Below the pieces are notes generated by a model. That model saw only the letters and a list, made by a program, of their open reading frames with translations, was not told where the DNA came from and did not search any database. The position numbers and the translations under genes were made by a program. A DNA stretch of 64,000 bases from Colletes latitarsis (taxonomy: Eukaryota; Arthropoda; Insecta; Hymenoptera; Colletidae). The stretch spans positions 1,798,001 to 1,862,000 of the forward strand of contig NW_027488377.1 of assembly GCF_051014445.1 (NCBI RefSeq), in the 5' to 3' direction. Within the stretch, counting starts at the first letter, position 1, and every line of letters begins with the position of its first letter. Below are positions 1 through 14,557 of this stretch, piece by piece.

Positions 1-1060
1 GGATCACGTAGTAATGTGGCACCACACCGAAACAGTCAATTAAGCCTGGTTCCGATTAATATTTTAGAGGATAACTCCGATTATGTCGGGGTTAGTTCTG
101 GTATTTGCAATCATCTGGCTCATACTTTCGCATTTTTCGCATACTTGAATGGCCAGATGCTGGGCTCTTGCTGATTTGGATCACGTAGTAATGTGGCACC
201 CAACCGAAGCAGTCAATTAATGCTGGTTTCGATCAATATTTTAGAGGATAACAGCGGTTATGTCTGGGTTAGGTCTGGTATTTGCCATCACCTAGCTCAT
301 ACTTTCGCATTTTTCGCATACTTGAATGGCCAGAACCTGGGCTTTTTTTAGATTGGATCACGTAGTAATGTGGCACCACACCGAAACAGTCAATTAAGCC
401 TGGTTCCGATTAATATTTTAGAGGATAACTCCGATTATGTCGGGGTTAGTTCTGGTATTTGCAATCATCTGGCTCATACTTTCGCATTTTTCGCATACTT
501 GTTGTCCAGATTCTGGGCTTATGCCGATTTGAATCACGTAGTAATGTGCTACCACACCGAAAAAGTCAATTAAACCTGGTTCCGATTAATATTTTAGAGG
601 ATAACGCCGGTTATGTCTGGGTTAGGTCTGGTATTTGCAATCATCTGACTCATACTTTCGCATTTTTCGCATATTTGTTGGCCAGATTCTGGGCTCTTGC
701 TGATTTGAATCACGTAGTAATGTGGTACCAAACCGAAACAGTCAATTAAACCTGGTTGCAATTTAAATTTTAGAGGATAACGGCGGTTATGTCAGGGTTA
801 GGTCTGGTATTTGCCATCATCTAGCTCATACTTTCGCATTTTTCGCATACTTGAATGGCCAGATCCTGGGCTCTTGCTGATTTGGATCACGTAGTAATGT
901 GGTACCAAACCGAAACAGTCAATTAATGCTGGTTTCGATCAATATTTTAGAGGATAACGGCGGTTATGTCTGGGTTAGGTCTGGTATTTGCCATCATCTG
1001 GCTCATACTTTCGCATTTTTCGCTTACTCGAATGGCCAGAGCCTGGGCTTTTTTTAGATT

Positions 1061-4000
1061 GGATCACGTAGTAATGTGGCACCACACCGAAACAGTCAAT
1101 TAAGCCTGGTTCCGATTAATGTTTTAGAGGATAACTCCGATTATGTCGGTGTTAGTTCTGGTATTTGCAATCATCTGGCTCATACTTTCGCATTTTTCGC
1201 ATACTTCTTTGCCAGATTCTGGGCTCTTGCTGATTTGGATCACGTAGTAATGTGGTACCAAACCGAAACAGTCAGTTAAAGCTGGTTTCGATCAATATTT
1301 TAGGGGGAAACACCGGTTATGTCTGGGTTAGTTCTGGTATTTGCCATCATCTGACTCATAGTTCTGTAATCTTCGCATACTTGTTGGCCAGATCCGTGGT
1401 GTTTTCTGGTTTGGATCACGTAGTAATGTGGCACCACACCGAAACAGTCAATTAAGCCTGGTTCCGATTAATATTTTAGAGGATAACTCCGATTATGTCG
1501 GGGTTAGGTCTGGTATTTGCAATCATCTGACTCATACTTTCGCATTTTTCGCATACTTGTTGGTCAGATTCTGGGCTCTTGCTGATTTGGATCACGTAGT
1601 AATGTGGTACCAAACCGAAGCAGTCAATTAAACCTGGTTGCAATTTATATTTTAGAGGATAACGGCGGTTATGTCTGGGTTAGGCCTGGTATTTGCCATC
1701 ATCTAGGTCATACTTTCGCGTTTTTCGCTTACTCAAATGGCCAGAACCTGGGCTTTTTTTAGATTGGATCGCGTAGTAATGTGGCACCACACCGAAACAG
1801 TCAATTAAGCCTGGTTCCGATTAATGTTTTAGAGGATAACTCCGATTATGTCGGGGTTAGTTCTGGTATTTGCAATCATCTGGCTCATACTTTCGCATTT
1901 TTCGCATACTTGTTGGCCAGATTCTGGGCTCTTGCTGATTTGGATCACGTAGTAATGTGGTACCAAACCGAAACAGTCAGTTAAAGCTGGTTTCGATCAA
2001 TATTTTAGGGGGAAACACCGGTTATGTCTGGGTTAGGTCTGGTATTTGCCATCATCTGACTCATATTTCTGCAATCTTCGCATACTTGTTGGCCAGATCC
2101 GTGGTGTTTTCTGGTTTGGATCACGTAGTAACGTGGTACCACACCGAAGCAGTCAATTCAACTTGGTTACGATTAATATTTTAGAGGATAACTCCGATTA
2201 TGTCGGGGTTAGTTCTGGTATTTCCAATCATCTGGCTCATACTTTCGCATTTTTCGCATACTAGAATGGCCAGATCCTGGGCTCTTGCTGATTTGGATCA
2301 CGTAGTAATGTGGTACCAAACAGAAACAGTCAATTAATGCTGGTTTCGATCAATATTTTAGAGGATAACGGCGGTTATGTCTGGGTTAGGTCTGGTATTT
2401 GCCATCATCTAGCTCATACTTTCGCATTTTTCGCTTACTCGAATGGCCAGAACCTGGGCTTTTTTTAGATTGGATCACGTAGTAATGTGGCACCACACCG
2501 AAACAGTCAATTAAGCCTGGTTCCGATTAATGTTTTAGAGGATAACTCCGATTATGTCGGGGTTAGTTCTGGTATTTGCAATCATCTGGCTCATACTTTC
2601 GCATTTTTCGCATACTTGTTGGCCAGATTCTGGGCTCTTGCTGATTTGGATCACGTAGTAATGTGGTACCAAACCGAAACAGTCAGTTAAAGCTGGTTTC
2701 GATCAATATTTTAGGGGGAAACACCGGTTATGTCTGGGTTAGGTCTGGTATTTGCCATCATCTGACTCATAGTTCTGCAATCTTCGCATACTTGTTGGCC
2801 AGATCCGTGGTGTTTTCTGGTTTGGATCACGTAGTAACGTGGTACCACACCGAAGCAGTCAATTCAACTTGGTTACGATTAATATTTTAGAGGATAACTC
2901 CGTTTATGTCGGGGTTAGTTCTGGTATTTCCAATCATCTGGCTCATACTTTCGCATTTTTCGCATACTTGAATGGCCAGATCCTGGGCTCTTGCTGATTT
3001 GGATCACGTAGTAATGTGGTACCAAACAGAAACAGTCAATTAATGCTGGTTTCGATCAATATTTTAGAGGATAACGGCGGTTATGTCTGGGTTAGGTCTG
3101 GTATTTGCCATCATCTAGCTCATACTTTCGCATTTTTCGCTTACTCGAATGGCCAGAACCTGGGCTTTTTTTAGATTGGATCACGTAGTAATGTCGCACC
3201 ACACCGAAACAGTCAATTAAGCTTGGTTCCGATTAATGTTTTAGAGGATAACTCCGATTATGTCGGGGTTAGTTCTGGTATTTGCAATCATCTGGCTCAT
3301 ACTTTCGCATTTTTCGCATACTTGTTGGCCAGATTCTGGGCTCTTGCTGATTTGGATCACGTAGTAATGTGGTACCAAACCGAAACAGTCAGTTAAAGCT
3401 GGTTTCGATCAATATTTTAGGGGGAAACACCGGTTATGTCTGGGTTAGGTCTGGTATTTGCCATCATCTGACTCATAGTTCTGCAATCTTCGCATACTTG
3501 TTGGCCAGATCCGTGGTGTTTTCTGGTTTGGATCACGTAGTAACGTGGTACCACACCGAAGCAGTCAATTCAACTTGGTTACGATTAATATTTTAGAGGA
3601 TAACTCCGATTATGTCGGGGTTAGTTCTGGTATTTCCAATCATCTGGCTCATACTTTCGCATTTTTCGCATACTTGAATGGCCAGATCCTGGGCTCTTGC
3701 TGATTTGGATCACGTAGTAATGTGGTACCAAACAGAAACAGTCAATTAATGCTGGTTTCGATCAATATTTTAGAGGATAACGGCGGTTATGTCTGGGTTA
3801 GGTCTGGTATTTGCCATCATCTAGCTCATACTTTCGCATTTTTCGCTTACTCGAATGGCCAGAACCTGGGCTTTTTTTAGATTGGATCACGTAGTAATGT
3901 CGCACCACACCGAAACAGTCAATTAAGCCTGGTTCCGATTAATGTTTTAGAGGATAACTCCGATTATGTCGGGGTTAGTTCTGGTATTTGCAATCATCTG

Positions 4001-4411
4001 GCTCATACTTTCGCATTTTTCGCATACTTGTTGGCCAGATTCTGGGCTCTTGCTGATTTGGATCACGTAGTAATGTGGTACCAAACCGAAACAGTCAGTT
4101 AAATCTGGTTTCGATCAATATTTTAGAGGGAAACACCGGTTATGTCTGGGTTAGATCTGGTATTTGCCATCATCTGACTCATAGTTCTGCAATCTTCGCA
4201 TACTTGCTGGCCAGATCCTTGGTGTTTTCTGGTTTGGATCACGTAGTAACGTGGTACCACACCGAAGCAGTCAATTCAACTTGGTTACGATTAATATTTT
4301 AGAGGATGACTCCGATTATGTCGGGGTTAGTTCTGATATTTGCAATCGTCTGGCTCATACTTTCGCATTTTTCGCATACTTGAATGGCCAGAACCTGGGC
4401 TTTTTTTAGAT
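1061..4411 (+). repeat. 706-bp four-monomer higher-order repeat
   Basis: Monomers of one type start at 1061, 1766, 2472, 3178 and 3884, giving periods of 705-706 bp, or four monomers. Within each set the four monomers differ clearly. One has CAGTCAGTTAAAGCTGG and ATTTTAGGGGGAAACACCGG, and contains the diagnostic ATAGTTCTGCAATCTTCGC. Another is marked by GGTATTTCCAATCATCTGG. Another is marked by CAAACAGAAACAGTC. The same monomer in successive sets (1766, 2472, 3178) is nearly identical, with only isolated substitutions. The first set is less similar, and the last is cut short at 4411, after three monomers. This is the usual signature of unequal exchange acting on a multi-monomer unit. Confidence 0.93.
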
Positions 4412-6885
4412 TGGATCACGTAGTAATGTGGCACCACACTGACGGGGTCAATTAAACCTGGTTCCGATTAATATTTTAGAGGATAACTCCGATTATGTCG
4501 GGGTTAGTTCTGGTATTTGCAATCATCTGGCTCATACTTTCGCAGTTTTCGCATACTTGTTGGCCAGATCCTGGGCTTATGCCGATTTGGAACACGTAGT
4601 AATGTGCTACCACACCGAAAAAGTCAATTAAACCTGGTTCCGATTAATATTTTAGGGGATAACGCCGGTTATGTCTGGGTAAGGTCTGGTATTTGCAATC
4701 ATCTGACTCATACTTTCGCATTTTTCGCATATTTGTTGGCCAGGTTCTGGGCTCTTGCTGATTTGGATCACGTAGTAATGTGGTACCAAACCGAAACAGT
4801 CAATTAAACCTGGTTGCAATCTAAATTTTAGAGGATAACGGCGGTTATGTCAGGGTTAGGTCTGGTATTTGCCATCATCTAGCTCATACTTTCGCATTTT
4901 TCGCATACTTGAATGGCCAGATCCTGGGCTCTTGCTGATTTGGATCACGTAGTAATGTGGTACCAAACCGAAACAGTCAATTAATGCTGGTTTCGATCAA
5001 TATTTTAGAGGATAACGGCGGTTATGTCTGGGTTAGGTCTGGTATTTGCCATCATCTGGCTCATACTTTTGCATTTTTCGCTTACTCGAATGGCCAGAGC
5101 CTGGGCTTTTTTTAGATTGGATGACGTAGTAATGTGGCACCACACCGAAACAGTCAATTAAGCCTGGTTCCGATTAATGTTTTAGAGGATAACTCCGATT
5201 ATGTCGGGGTTAGTTCTGGTATTTGCAATCATCTGGCTCATACTTTCGCATTTTTCGCATACTTGTTGGCCAGATTCTGGGCTCTTGCTGATTTGGATCA
5301 CGTAGTAATGTGGTACCAAACCGAAACAGTCAATTAAACCTGGTTGCAATTTATATTTTAGAGGATAACGCCGGTTATGTCTGGGTTAGGTCTGGTATTT
5401 GCCATCATCTAGCTCATACTTTCGCATTTTTCGCATACTTGAATGGCCAGAACCTGGGCTTTTTTTAGATTGGATCGCGTAGTAATGTGGCACCACACCG
5501 AAACAGTCAATTAAGCCTGGTTCCGATTAATATTTTAGAGGATAACTCCGATTATGTCGGGGTTAGTTCTGGTATTTGCAATCATCTGGCTCATACTTTC
5601 GCATTTTTCGCATACTTGTTGGCCAGATTCTGGGCTCTTGCTGATTTGGATCACGTAGTAATGTGGTACCAAACCGAAACAGTCAGTTAAAGCTGGTTTC
5701 GATCAATATTTTAGGGGGAAACACCGGTTATGTCTGGGTTAGGTCTGGTATTTGCCATCATCTAGCTCATACTTTCGCATTTTTCGCATACTTGAATGGC
5801 CAGAACCTGGGCTTTTTTTAGATTGGATCACGTAGTAATGTGGCACCACACCGAAACAGTCAATTAAGCCTGGTTCCGATTAATATTTTAGAGGATAACT
5901 CCGATTATGTCGGGGTTAGTTCTGGTATTTGCAATCATCTGGCTCATACTTTCGCATTTTTCGCATACTTGAATGGCCAGATCCTGGGCTCTTGCTGATT
6001 TGGATCACGTAGTAATGTGGTACAAAACCGAAACAGTCAATTAATGCTGGTTTCGATCAATATTTTAGAGGATAACGCCGGTTATGTCTGGGTTAGGTCT
6101 GGTATTTGCCATCATCTAGCTCATACTTTCGCATTTTTCGCATACTTGAATGGCCAGATCCTGGGATTTTTCTGATTTGGATCACGTAGTAATGTGGTAC
6201 CACACTGACGGGGTCAATTAAACCTGGTTCCGATTAATATTTTAGAGGATAACGCCGGTTATGTCTGGGTTAGGTCTGGTATTTGCCATCATCTAGCTCA
6301 TACTTTCGCATTTTTCGCATACTTGAATGGCCAGAACCTCGGCTTTTTTTAGATTGGATCACGTAGTAATGTGGCACCACACCGAAACAGTCAATTAAGC
6401 CTGGTTCCGATTAATATTTTAGAGGATAACGCCGGTTATGTCTGGGTTAGGTCTGGTATTTGTCATCATCTAGCTCATACTTTCGCATTTTTCGCATATT
6501 TGAATGGCCAGATCCTGGGCTTTTTCTGATTTGGATCACGTAGTAATGTGGTACCACACTGACGGGGTCAATTAAACCTGGTTCCGATTAATATTTTAGA
6601 GGATAACGCCGGTTATGTCTGGGATAGGTCTGGTATTTGCCATCATGTAGCTCATACTTTCGCATTTTTCGCATATTTGTTGTCTAGATCCTGGGTTTTT
6701 TCTGTTTTGGATTACATAGTAATGTGGTACCACACCGAAACAGTCAATTAAACCTGGTTGCGGTTAATATTTTAGTGGGTAACGCCGGTTACGTCTGGGT
6801 TAGGTCTGGTATTTGCAATCATCTGCCTCATACTTTCGCATTTTTCGCATACTTGAATGGCCAGAACCTGGGCTTTTTTTAGATT

Positions 6886-7986
6886 GGATCACGTAGTAAT
6901 GTGGCACCACACCGAAACAGTCAATTAAGCCTGGTTCCGATTAATATTTTAGAGGATAACTCCGATTATGTCGGGGTTAGTTCTGGTATTTGCAATCATC
7001 TGGCTCATACTTTCGCATTTATCGCATACTTGAATGGCCAGATCCTGGGCTCTTGCTGATTTGGATCACGTAGTAATGTGGCACCACACCGAAACAGTCA
7101 ATTAAGCCTGGTTCCGATTAATGTTTTAGAGGATAACTCCGTTTATGTCGGGGTTAGTTCTGGTATTTGCAATCATCTGGCTCATACTTTCGCATTTTTC
7201 GCATACTTGTTGGCCAGATTCTGGGCTCTTGCTGATTTGGATCACGTAGTAATGTGGTACCAAACCGAAACAGTCAGTTAAAGCTGGTTTCGATCAATAT
7301 TTTAGGGGGAAACACCGGTTATGTCTGGGTTAGGTCTGGTATTTGCCATCATCTGACTCATAGTTCTGCAATCTTCGCATACTTGTTGGCCAGATCCTTG
7401 GTGTTTTCTGGTTTGGATCACGTAGTAACGTGGTACCACACCGAAGCAGTCAATTCAACTTGGTTACGATTAATATTTTAGAGGATAACTCCGATTATGT
7501 CGGGGTTAGTTCTGGTATTTGCAATCATCTGGCTCATACTTTCGCATTTTTCGCATACTTGAATGGCCAGAACCTGGGCTTTTTTTAGATTGGATCACGT
7601 AGTAATGTGGCACCACACCGAAACAGTCAATTAAGCCTGGTTCCGATTAATATTTTAGAGGATAACTCCGATTATGTCGGGGTTAGTTCTGGTATTTGCA
7701 ATCATCTGGCTCATACTTTCGCATTTATCGCATACTTGAATGGCCAGATCCTGGGCTCTTGCTGATTTGGATCACGTAGTAATGTGGCACCACACCGAAA
7801 CAGTCAATTAAGCCTGGTTCCGATTAATGTTTTAGAGGATAACTCCGTTTATGTCGGGGTTAGTTCTGGTATTTGCAATCATCTGGCTCATACTTTCGCA
7901 TTTTTCGCATACTTGTTGGCCAGATTCTGGGCTCTTGCTGATTTGGATCACGTAGTAATGTGGTACCAAACCGAAACAGTCAGTTA
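6886..7986 (+). repeat. 706-bp duplication within the higher-order repeat
   Basis: A second homogenised stretch. The set starting at 6886 is repeated at 7592, 706 bp later. Both copies share the private variant GCATTTATCGCATAC (instead of TTTTTCGCAT) and ACTCCGTTTATGTCG, so they are direct duplicates rather than parallel members of a family. Similarity ends near 7986, where CAGTTAAAGCTGG is replaced by CAGTTAAACCTGG. Confidence 0.88.
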
Positions 7987-10900
7987 AACCTGGTTCCAAT
8001 TAATATTTTAGAGGATAACGCCGGTTATGTCTGGGTAAGGTCTGGTATTTGCAATCATCTGACTCATACTTTCGCATTTTTCGCATACTTGTTGGCCAGA
8101 TTCTGGGCTCTTGCTGTTTTGGATCACGCAGTAATGTGGTACCAAACCGAAACAGTCAATTAAACCTGGTTGCAATTTATATTTTAGAGGATAACGCCGG
8201 TTATGTCTGGGTTAGGTCTGGTATTTGCCATCATCTAGCTCATACTTTCGCATTTTTCGCATACTTGAATGGCCTGAACCTGGGCTTTTTTTAGATTGGA
8301 TCACGTAGTAATGTGGCACCACACCGAAACAGTCAATTAAGCCTGGTTCCGACTAATATTTTAGAGGATAACTCCGATTATGTCGGGGTTTGTTCTGGTA
8401 TTTGCAATCATCTGGCTCATACTTTCGCATTTTTCGCATACTTGAATGGCCAGAACCTGGGCTTTTTCTAGTTTGGATCACGTAGTAATGTGGAACCACA
8501 CCGAAACAGTCAATTAAACCTGGTTCCGATTAATATTTTAGAGGATAACTCCGATTATGTCGGGGTTAGTTCTGGTATTTGCAATCATCTGGCTCATACT
8601 TTCGCATTCTTCGCATACTTGTTGCCCAGATCCTGGGCTTATGCCGATTTGGATGACGCAGTAATGTGCTACCACACCGAAAAAGTCAATTAAACCCGGT
8701 TCCGATTAATATTTTAGAGGATAACGCCGGTTATGTCTGGGTTAGGTCTGGTATTTGCAATCATCTGACTCATACTTTCGCATTTTTCGCATACTTGTTG
8801 GTCAGATTCTGGGCTCTTGCTGATTTGGATCACGTAGTAATGTGGTACCAAACCGAAACAGTCAATTAAACCTGGTTGCAATTTATATTTTAGAGGATAA
8901 CGGCGGTTATGTCTGGGTTAGGTCTGGTATTTGCCATCATCTAGCTCATACTTTCGCATTTTTCGCATATTTGTTGTCTAGATCCTGGGTTTTTTCTGTT
9001 TTGGATTACATAGTAATGTGGTACCACACCGAAACAGTCAATTAAACCTGGTTGCTGTTAATATTTTAGAGGATAACGCCGGTTACGTCTGGGTTAGGTC
9101 TGGTATTTGCAATCATCTGCCTCATACTTTCGCATTTTTCGCATACTTGAATGGCCAGAACCTGGGCTTTTTTTAGATTGGATCACGTAGTAATGTGGCA
9201 CCACACCGAAACAGTCAATTAAGCCTGGTTCCGATTAATATTTTAGAGGATAACTCCGATTATGTCGGGGTTAATTCTGGTATTTGCAATCATCTGGCTC
9301 ATACTTTCGCATTTTTCGCATACTTGTTGGCCAGATCCTGGGCTTATGCCGATTTGGATCACGTAGTAATGTGCTACCACACCGAAAAAGTCAATTAAAC
9401 CCGGTTCCGATTAATATTTTAGAGGATAACGCCGGTTATGTCTGGGTTAGGTCTGGTATTTGCAATCATCTGACTCATACTTTCGCATTTTTCGCATACT
9501 TGTTGGTCAGATTCTGGGCTCTTGCTGATTTGGATCACGTAGTAATGTGGTACCAAACCGAAACAGTCGATTAAACCTGGTTGCAATTTATATTTTAGAG
9601 GATAACGGCGGTTATGTCTGGGTTAGGTCTGGTATTTGCCATCATCTAGCTCATACTTTCGCATTTTTCGCATATTTGTTGTCTAGATCCTTGGTTTTTC
9701 TGTTTTGGATTACATAGTAATGTGGTACCACACCGAAACAGTCAATTAAACCTGGTTGCGATTAATATTTTAGAGGATAACGCCGGTTATGTCTGGGTTA
9801 GTTCTCGTATTTGCAATCATCTGCCTCATACTTTCGCATTTTTCGCATACTTGAGTGGCCAGAACCTGGGCTTTTTTAAGATTGGATCAAGTAGTAATGT
9901 GGCACCACACCAAAACAGTCAATCAAACCTGGTTCCTATTAATATTTTAGAGGATAACGGTGGTTATGTCTGGGTTAGGTCTGGTATTTGCCATCATCTA
10001 GCTCATACTTTCGCATTTTTCGCATACTTGTTGGCCAGATCCTGGGCTTATGCCGATTTGGATCACGTAGTAATGTGCTACCACACTGAAGGGGTCTATT
10101 AAACCTGGTTCCGATTATTATTTTGGAGGATAACGCCGGTTATGTCTGGGTTAGGTCTGGTATTTGCAATCATCTGACTCATACTTTCGCATTTTTCGCA
10201 TACTTGTTGGCCAGATTCTGGGCTCTTGCTGATTTGGATCACGTAGTAATGTGGTACCAAACCGAAACAGTCAATTAAACCTGGTTCCGATTAATATTTT
10301 AGAGGATAACTCCGATTATGTCGGGGTTAGTTCTGGTATTTGCAATCATCTGGCTCATACTTTTGCATTTTTTGCATATTTGAATGGCCAGATCCCGTGC
10401 TCTTGCTGGTTTGGATCACGTAGTAATGTGGTACCTAACCGAAACAGTCAATTAAAGCTGGCTCCGATTAATATTTTAGAGAACAACGCCGGTTAGGTTT
10501 GTGTCAGGTCTGGTATTTGCAATCATCTGCCTCATACTTGCGCATTTTTCGCATACTTGTTGGCCAGATTCTGGGCTCTTGCTGATTTGGATCACGTAGT
10601 AATGTGGTACCAAACCGAAACAGTCAATTGAAGCTGGCTTCGATCAATGTTTTAGGAGGAAACACCGGTCATGTCTGGGTTAGGTCTGGTATTTGCCATC
10701 ATCTGACTCATAGTTTTGCAATCTTCGCATACTTGTTGGCCAGATTCTTGGTGTTTTCTGGTTTGGATTACGTAGTAACGTGGTGCCACGCCGAAGCAGT
10801 CAATTAAACTTGGTTACGATTAATATTTTAGAGGATAACGCCGGTTATGTCTGGGTTAGGTCTGGTATTTGCCATCATGTAGCTCATACTTTCGCATTTT

Positions 10901-13900
10901 TCGCATACTTGTTGGCCAGATCCTGGGCTTTTCCTGATTTGGATCACGTAGTAATGTGGTACCACACCGAAACAGTCAATTAAACGTGGTTGCGATTAAT
11001 ATGTTAGAGGATAACGCCGGTTACGTCTGGGTTAGGTCTGGTATTTGCCATCATCTAACTCATACTTTCGCATTTTTCGCATACTTGAATGGCCAGAACC
11101 CGGGCTTTTTTTAGATTGGATTACGTAGTAATGTGGCACCACACCGAAACAGTCAATTAAGCCTGGTTCCGATTAATATTTTAGAGGATAACGACGGTTA
11201 TGTCTGGGTTAGGTCTGGTATTTGCCATCATCTAGCTCATACCTTCGCATTTTTCGCATACTTGTTGGCCAGATTCTGGGCTCTTGCTGATTTCGTTCAC
11301 GTAGTAATGTGGTACCAAAACGAAACAGTCAATTAAAGCTGGCTTCGATCAATATTTTAGGAGGAAACACCGGTTATGTCGGGGTTAGTTCTGGTATTTG
11401 CAATCATCTGGCTCATACTTTTGCATTTTTCGCATACTTGTTGGCCAGATCCCGGACTCTTGCTGATGTGGATCACGTAGTAATGTGGTACCAAACCGAA
11501 GCAGTCAATTGAACCTGGCTTCGATAAATATTTTAGGAGGAAACACCGGTTATGTCTGGGTTAGGTCTGGTATTTGCCATCATCTGTCTCATACTTTCGC
11601 ATTTTTCGCATACTTGTTCGCACAGATCCTCGGTTTTTTCTGGTTTGGATCACGTTGTATTGTGATACCACACCGAAAAAGTCAATTAAACCTGGTTCCG
11701 ATTAATATTTTAGAGGATAACGCCGGTTATGTCTGGGTTAGGTCTGCTATTTGCCATCATGTAGCTCATACTTTCGCATTTTTCGCATACTTGAATGGTC
11801 AGATCCTGGGCCCTTGCTGATTTGGATCACGTAGTAATGTGGTACCTAACCGAAACAGTCAATTAATGCTGGTTTCGATCAATATTTTAGGGGGAAACAC
11901 CGGTTATGTCTGGGTTAGGTCTGGTATTTGCCATCATGTACCTCATACTTTCGCATTTTATGCATTCTTGTTGGCCAGAACCTTGGTTTTTTCTGGTTTT
12001 GATCACATAGTAATGTGGTACCACACCGAAACAGTCAATGAAACCTGGTTGCGATTTATATTTTAGAGGATAACGGCGGTTATGTCTGGGTTAGGTGTGG
12101 TATTTGCCATCATCTAGCTCATACTTTCGCATTTTTCGCATACTTGTTGGCCAGATCCTGGGCTTTTCCTGATTTGGATCACGTAGTAATGTGGTACTAC
12201 ACTGATACTGTCTATTAAACCTGGTTCCGATTAATATTTTAGAGGATAACGCCAGTTATGTCTGGGTTAGGTCTGGTATTTGCCATCATCTGACTCATAC
12301 TTTCGCATTTTTCGCATACCTATTGCCCAGATCCTTAGCTCTTGCTGATTTGGATCACGTAGTAATGTGGTACCACACCGAAATAGTCAATTAAAGCTGT
12401 TTTGGATCAATATTATAGGGGCAAACACCGGTTGTGTCTGTGTTAGGCCTGGTACTTGTAATCATCTGCCTCATACTATCGCATGTTTTGCATTCTTGTT
12501 GGCCCGATCCTGGGTTTTTTCCGGTTTGTATCACGTTGTAATGTGGTACCACACTGAAATAGTCAATTAAGCCTGGTTCCGATTAATATTTTAGACAACA
12601 ACGCCGGTTAGGTTTGTGTTAGGTCTGGTATTTGCAATCATCTGCCTCATACTATCGCATTTTTCGCATACGTGTTGGCCAGATCCTGGACTCTTGCTGA
12701 ATTGGATCACGTAGGAATGTGGTACCAAACCGAAACAGTCAATTAAAGCTCGTATCGATCAATATTTTAGGGGAAACACCGGTTATGTCTGGGTTAGGTC
12801 TGGTATTTGCCAACATCTGACTCATAGTTTTGCAATCTTCTGATACTTGTTGGCCAGATTCTTAGTGTTTTCTGGTTTGGATTACGTAGTAACGTGGTGC
12901 CACACCGAAGCAGTCAATTCAACTTGGTTACGATTAATATTTTAGAGGATAACTCCAGTTATGTCGGGGTTAGTTCTGGTATTTGCAATCATCTGGCTCA
13001 TACTTTCGCATTTTTCGCATACTTGAATGGCCAGATCCTGGGCTTTTTCTGATTTGGATCACGTAGTAATGTGGTACCACACTGAGACAGACAATTATAC
13101 CTGGTTCCGATTAATATTTTGGAGGATAACGCCGGTTATGTCTGGGTTAGGTCTGGTATTTGCAATCATCTGACTCATACTTTCGCATTTTTCGCATACT
13201 TGTTGGCCAGATTCTGGGCTCTTGCTGATTTCGTTCACGTAGTAATGTGGTACCAAACCGAAACAGTCAATTAAAGCTCGTATCGATCAATATTTTAGGG
13301 GGAAACACCGGTTATGTCTGGGTTAGGTCTGGTATTTGCTATTATCTGACTCATAGTTTTGCAATCTTCGCATACTTGTTGGCCACATTCTTGGTGTTTT
13401 CTGGTTTGGATTACGTAGTAACGTGGTGCCACGCCGAAGCAGTCAATTAAACTTGGTTACGATTAATATTTTAGAGGATAACTCCGGTTATGTCGGGGTT
13501 AGATCTGGTATTTGCAATCATCTGGCTCATACTTTTGCATTTTTCGCATATTTGAATGGCCAGATCCCGGGCTCTTGCTGACTTGGATCACGTAGTAATG
13601 TGCTACCAAACCGAAACAGTCAATTAATGCTGGTTTCGATCAATATTTTAGGGGGAAACACCGGTTATGTCTGGGTTAGGTGTGGTATTTGCAATCATCT
13701 GCCTCATACTATCGCATTTTTCGCATACTTGTTGGCCAGATCCTGGACTCTTGCTGATTTGGATCACGTAGGAATGTGGTACCAAACCGAAACAGTCAAT
13801 TGAAGCTGGCTTCGATCAATATTTTAGGAGGAAACACCGGTTATGTCGGGGTTAGTTCTGGTATTTGCAATCATCTGGCTCATACTTTTGCATTTTTCGC

Positions 13901-14470
13901 ATATTTGAATGGCCAGAACCCGGGCTCTTGCTGATTTGGATCACGTAGTAATGTGGACCCCACACCGAAACTGTCAATTAAGCCTGGTTCCGATTAATAT
14001 TTTAGAGGATAACGGCGGTTATTTCTGGGTTAGGTCTGGTATTTGCCATCATCTACCTCATACTTTCGCATTTTATGCATTCTTGTTGGCCAGATCCTGG
14101 GTTTTTTCTGGTTTGTATGACATAGTAATGTGGTACCACACCGAAACAGTCAATTAAACCTGGTTGCGATTAATATTTTAGAGGATAACGCCGGTTACGT
14201 CTGGGTTAGGTCTGGTATTTGCAATCATCTGACTCATACCTTCGCATTTTTCGCGTGCTTGTTGTCCATATCCTGGGCTTTTTCTGATTTGGATCACGTA
14301 GTAACGTGGTACCACACCGAAGCAGTCAATTAAACTTGGTTACGATTAATATTTTAGGGGGAAATACTGGTTATGTCTGGGTTAGTTCTCGTATTTGCAA
14401 CCATCTGGCTCATACTTTCGCATTTTTCGCATAGTTGAATGGCCAGATCTTGGGCTTTTTCTGACTTGCA

Positions 14471-14557
14471 TCTCGTAGTAATGTGGTACTACACTGAGAC
14501 AGACAATTATACCTGGTAGACTTGAATGGCCAGATCCTGGGCTTTTTCTGATTCGGA
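14471..14557 (+). repeat. Truncated 87-bp satellite monomer
   Basis: The landmark TCTCGTAGTAATGTGG occurs at 14471 and again at 14558, only 87 bp later, about half a monomer. The sequence jumps from ACCTGG directly to TAGACTTGAATGG, losing the central half. It shifts the downstream register: the distance between related segments at 12367 and 18969 is 6602 bp, which is 37 monomers plus this half unit. Confidence 0.85.

Noticed and set aside
1..177. Monomer as an internal dimer of two 88-bp halves
   Set aside because: The two halves show no evident similarity; the 87-bp unit at 14471 is a deletion product, not an ancestral half.
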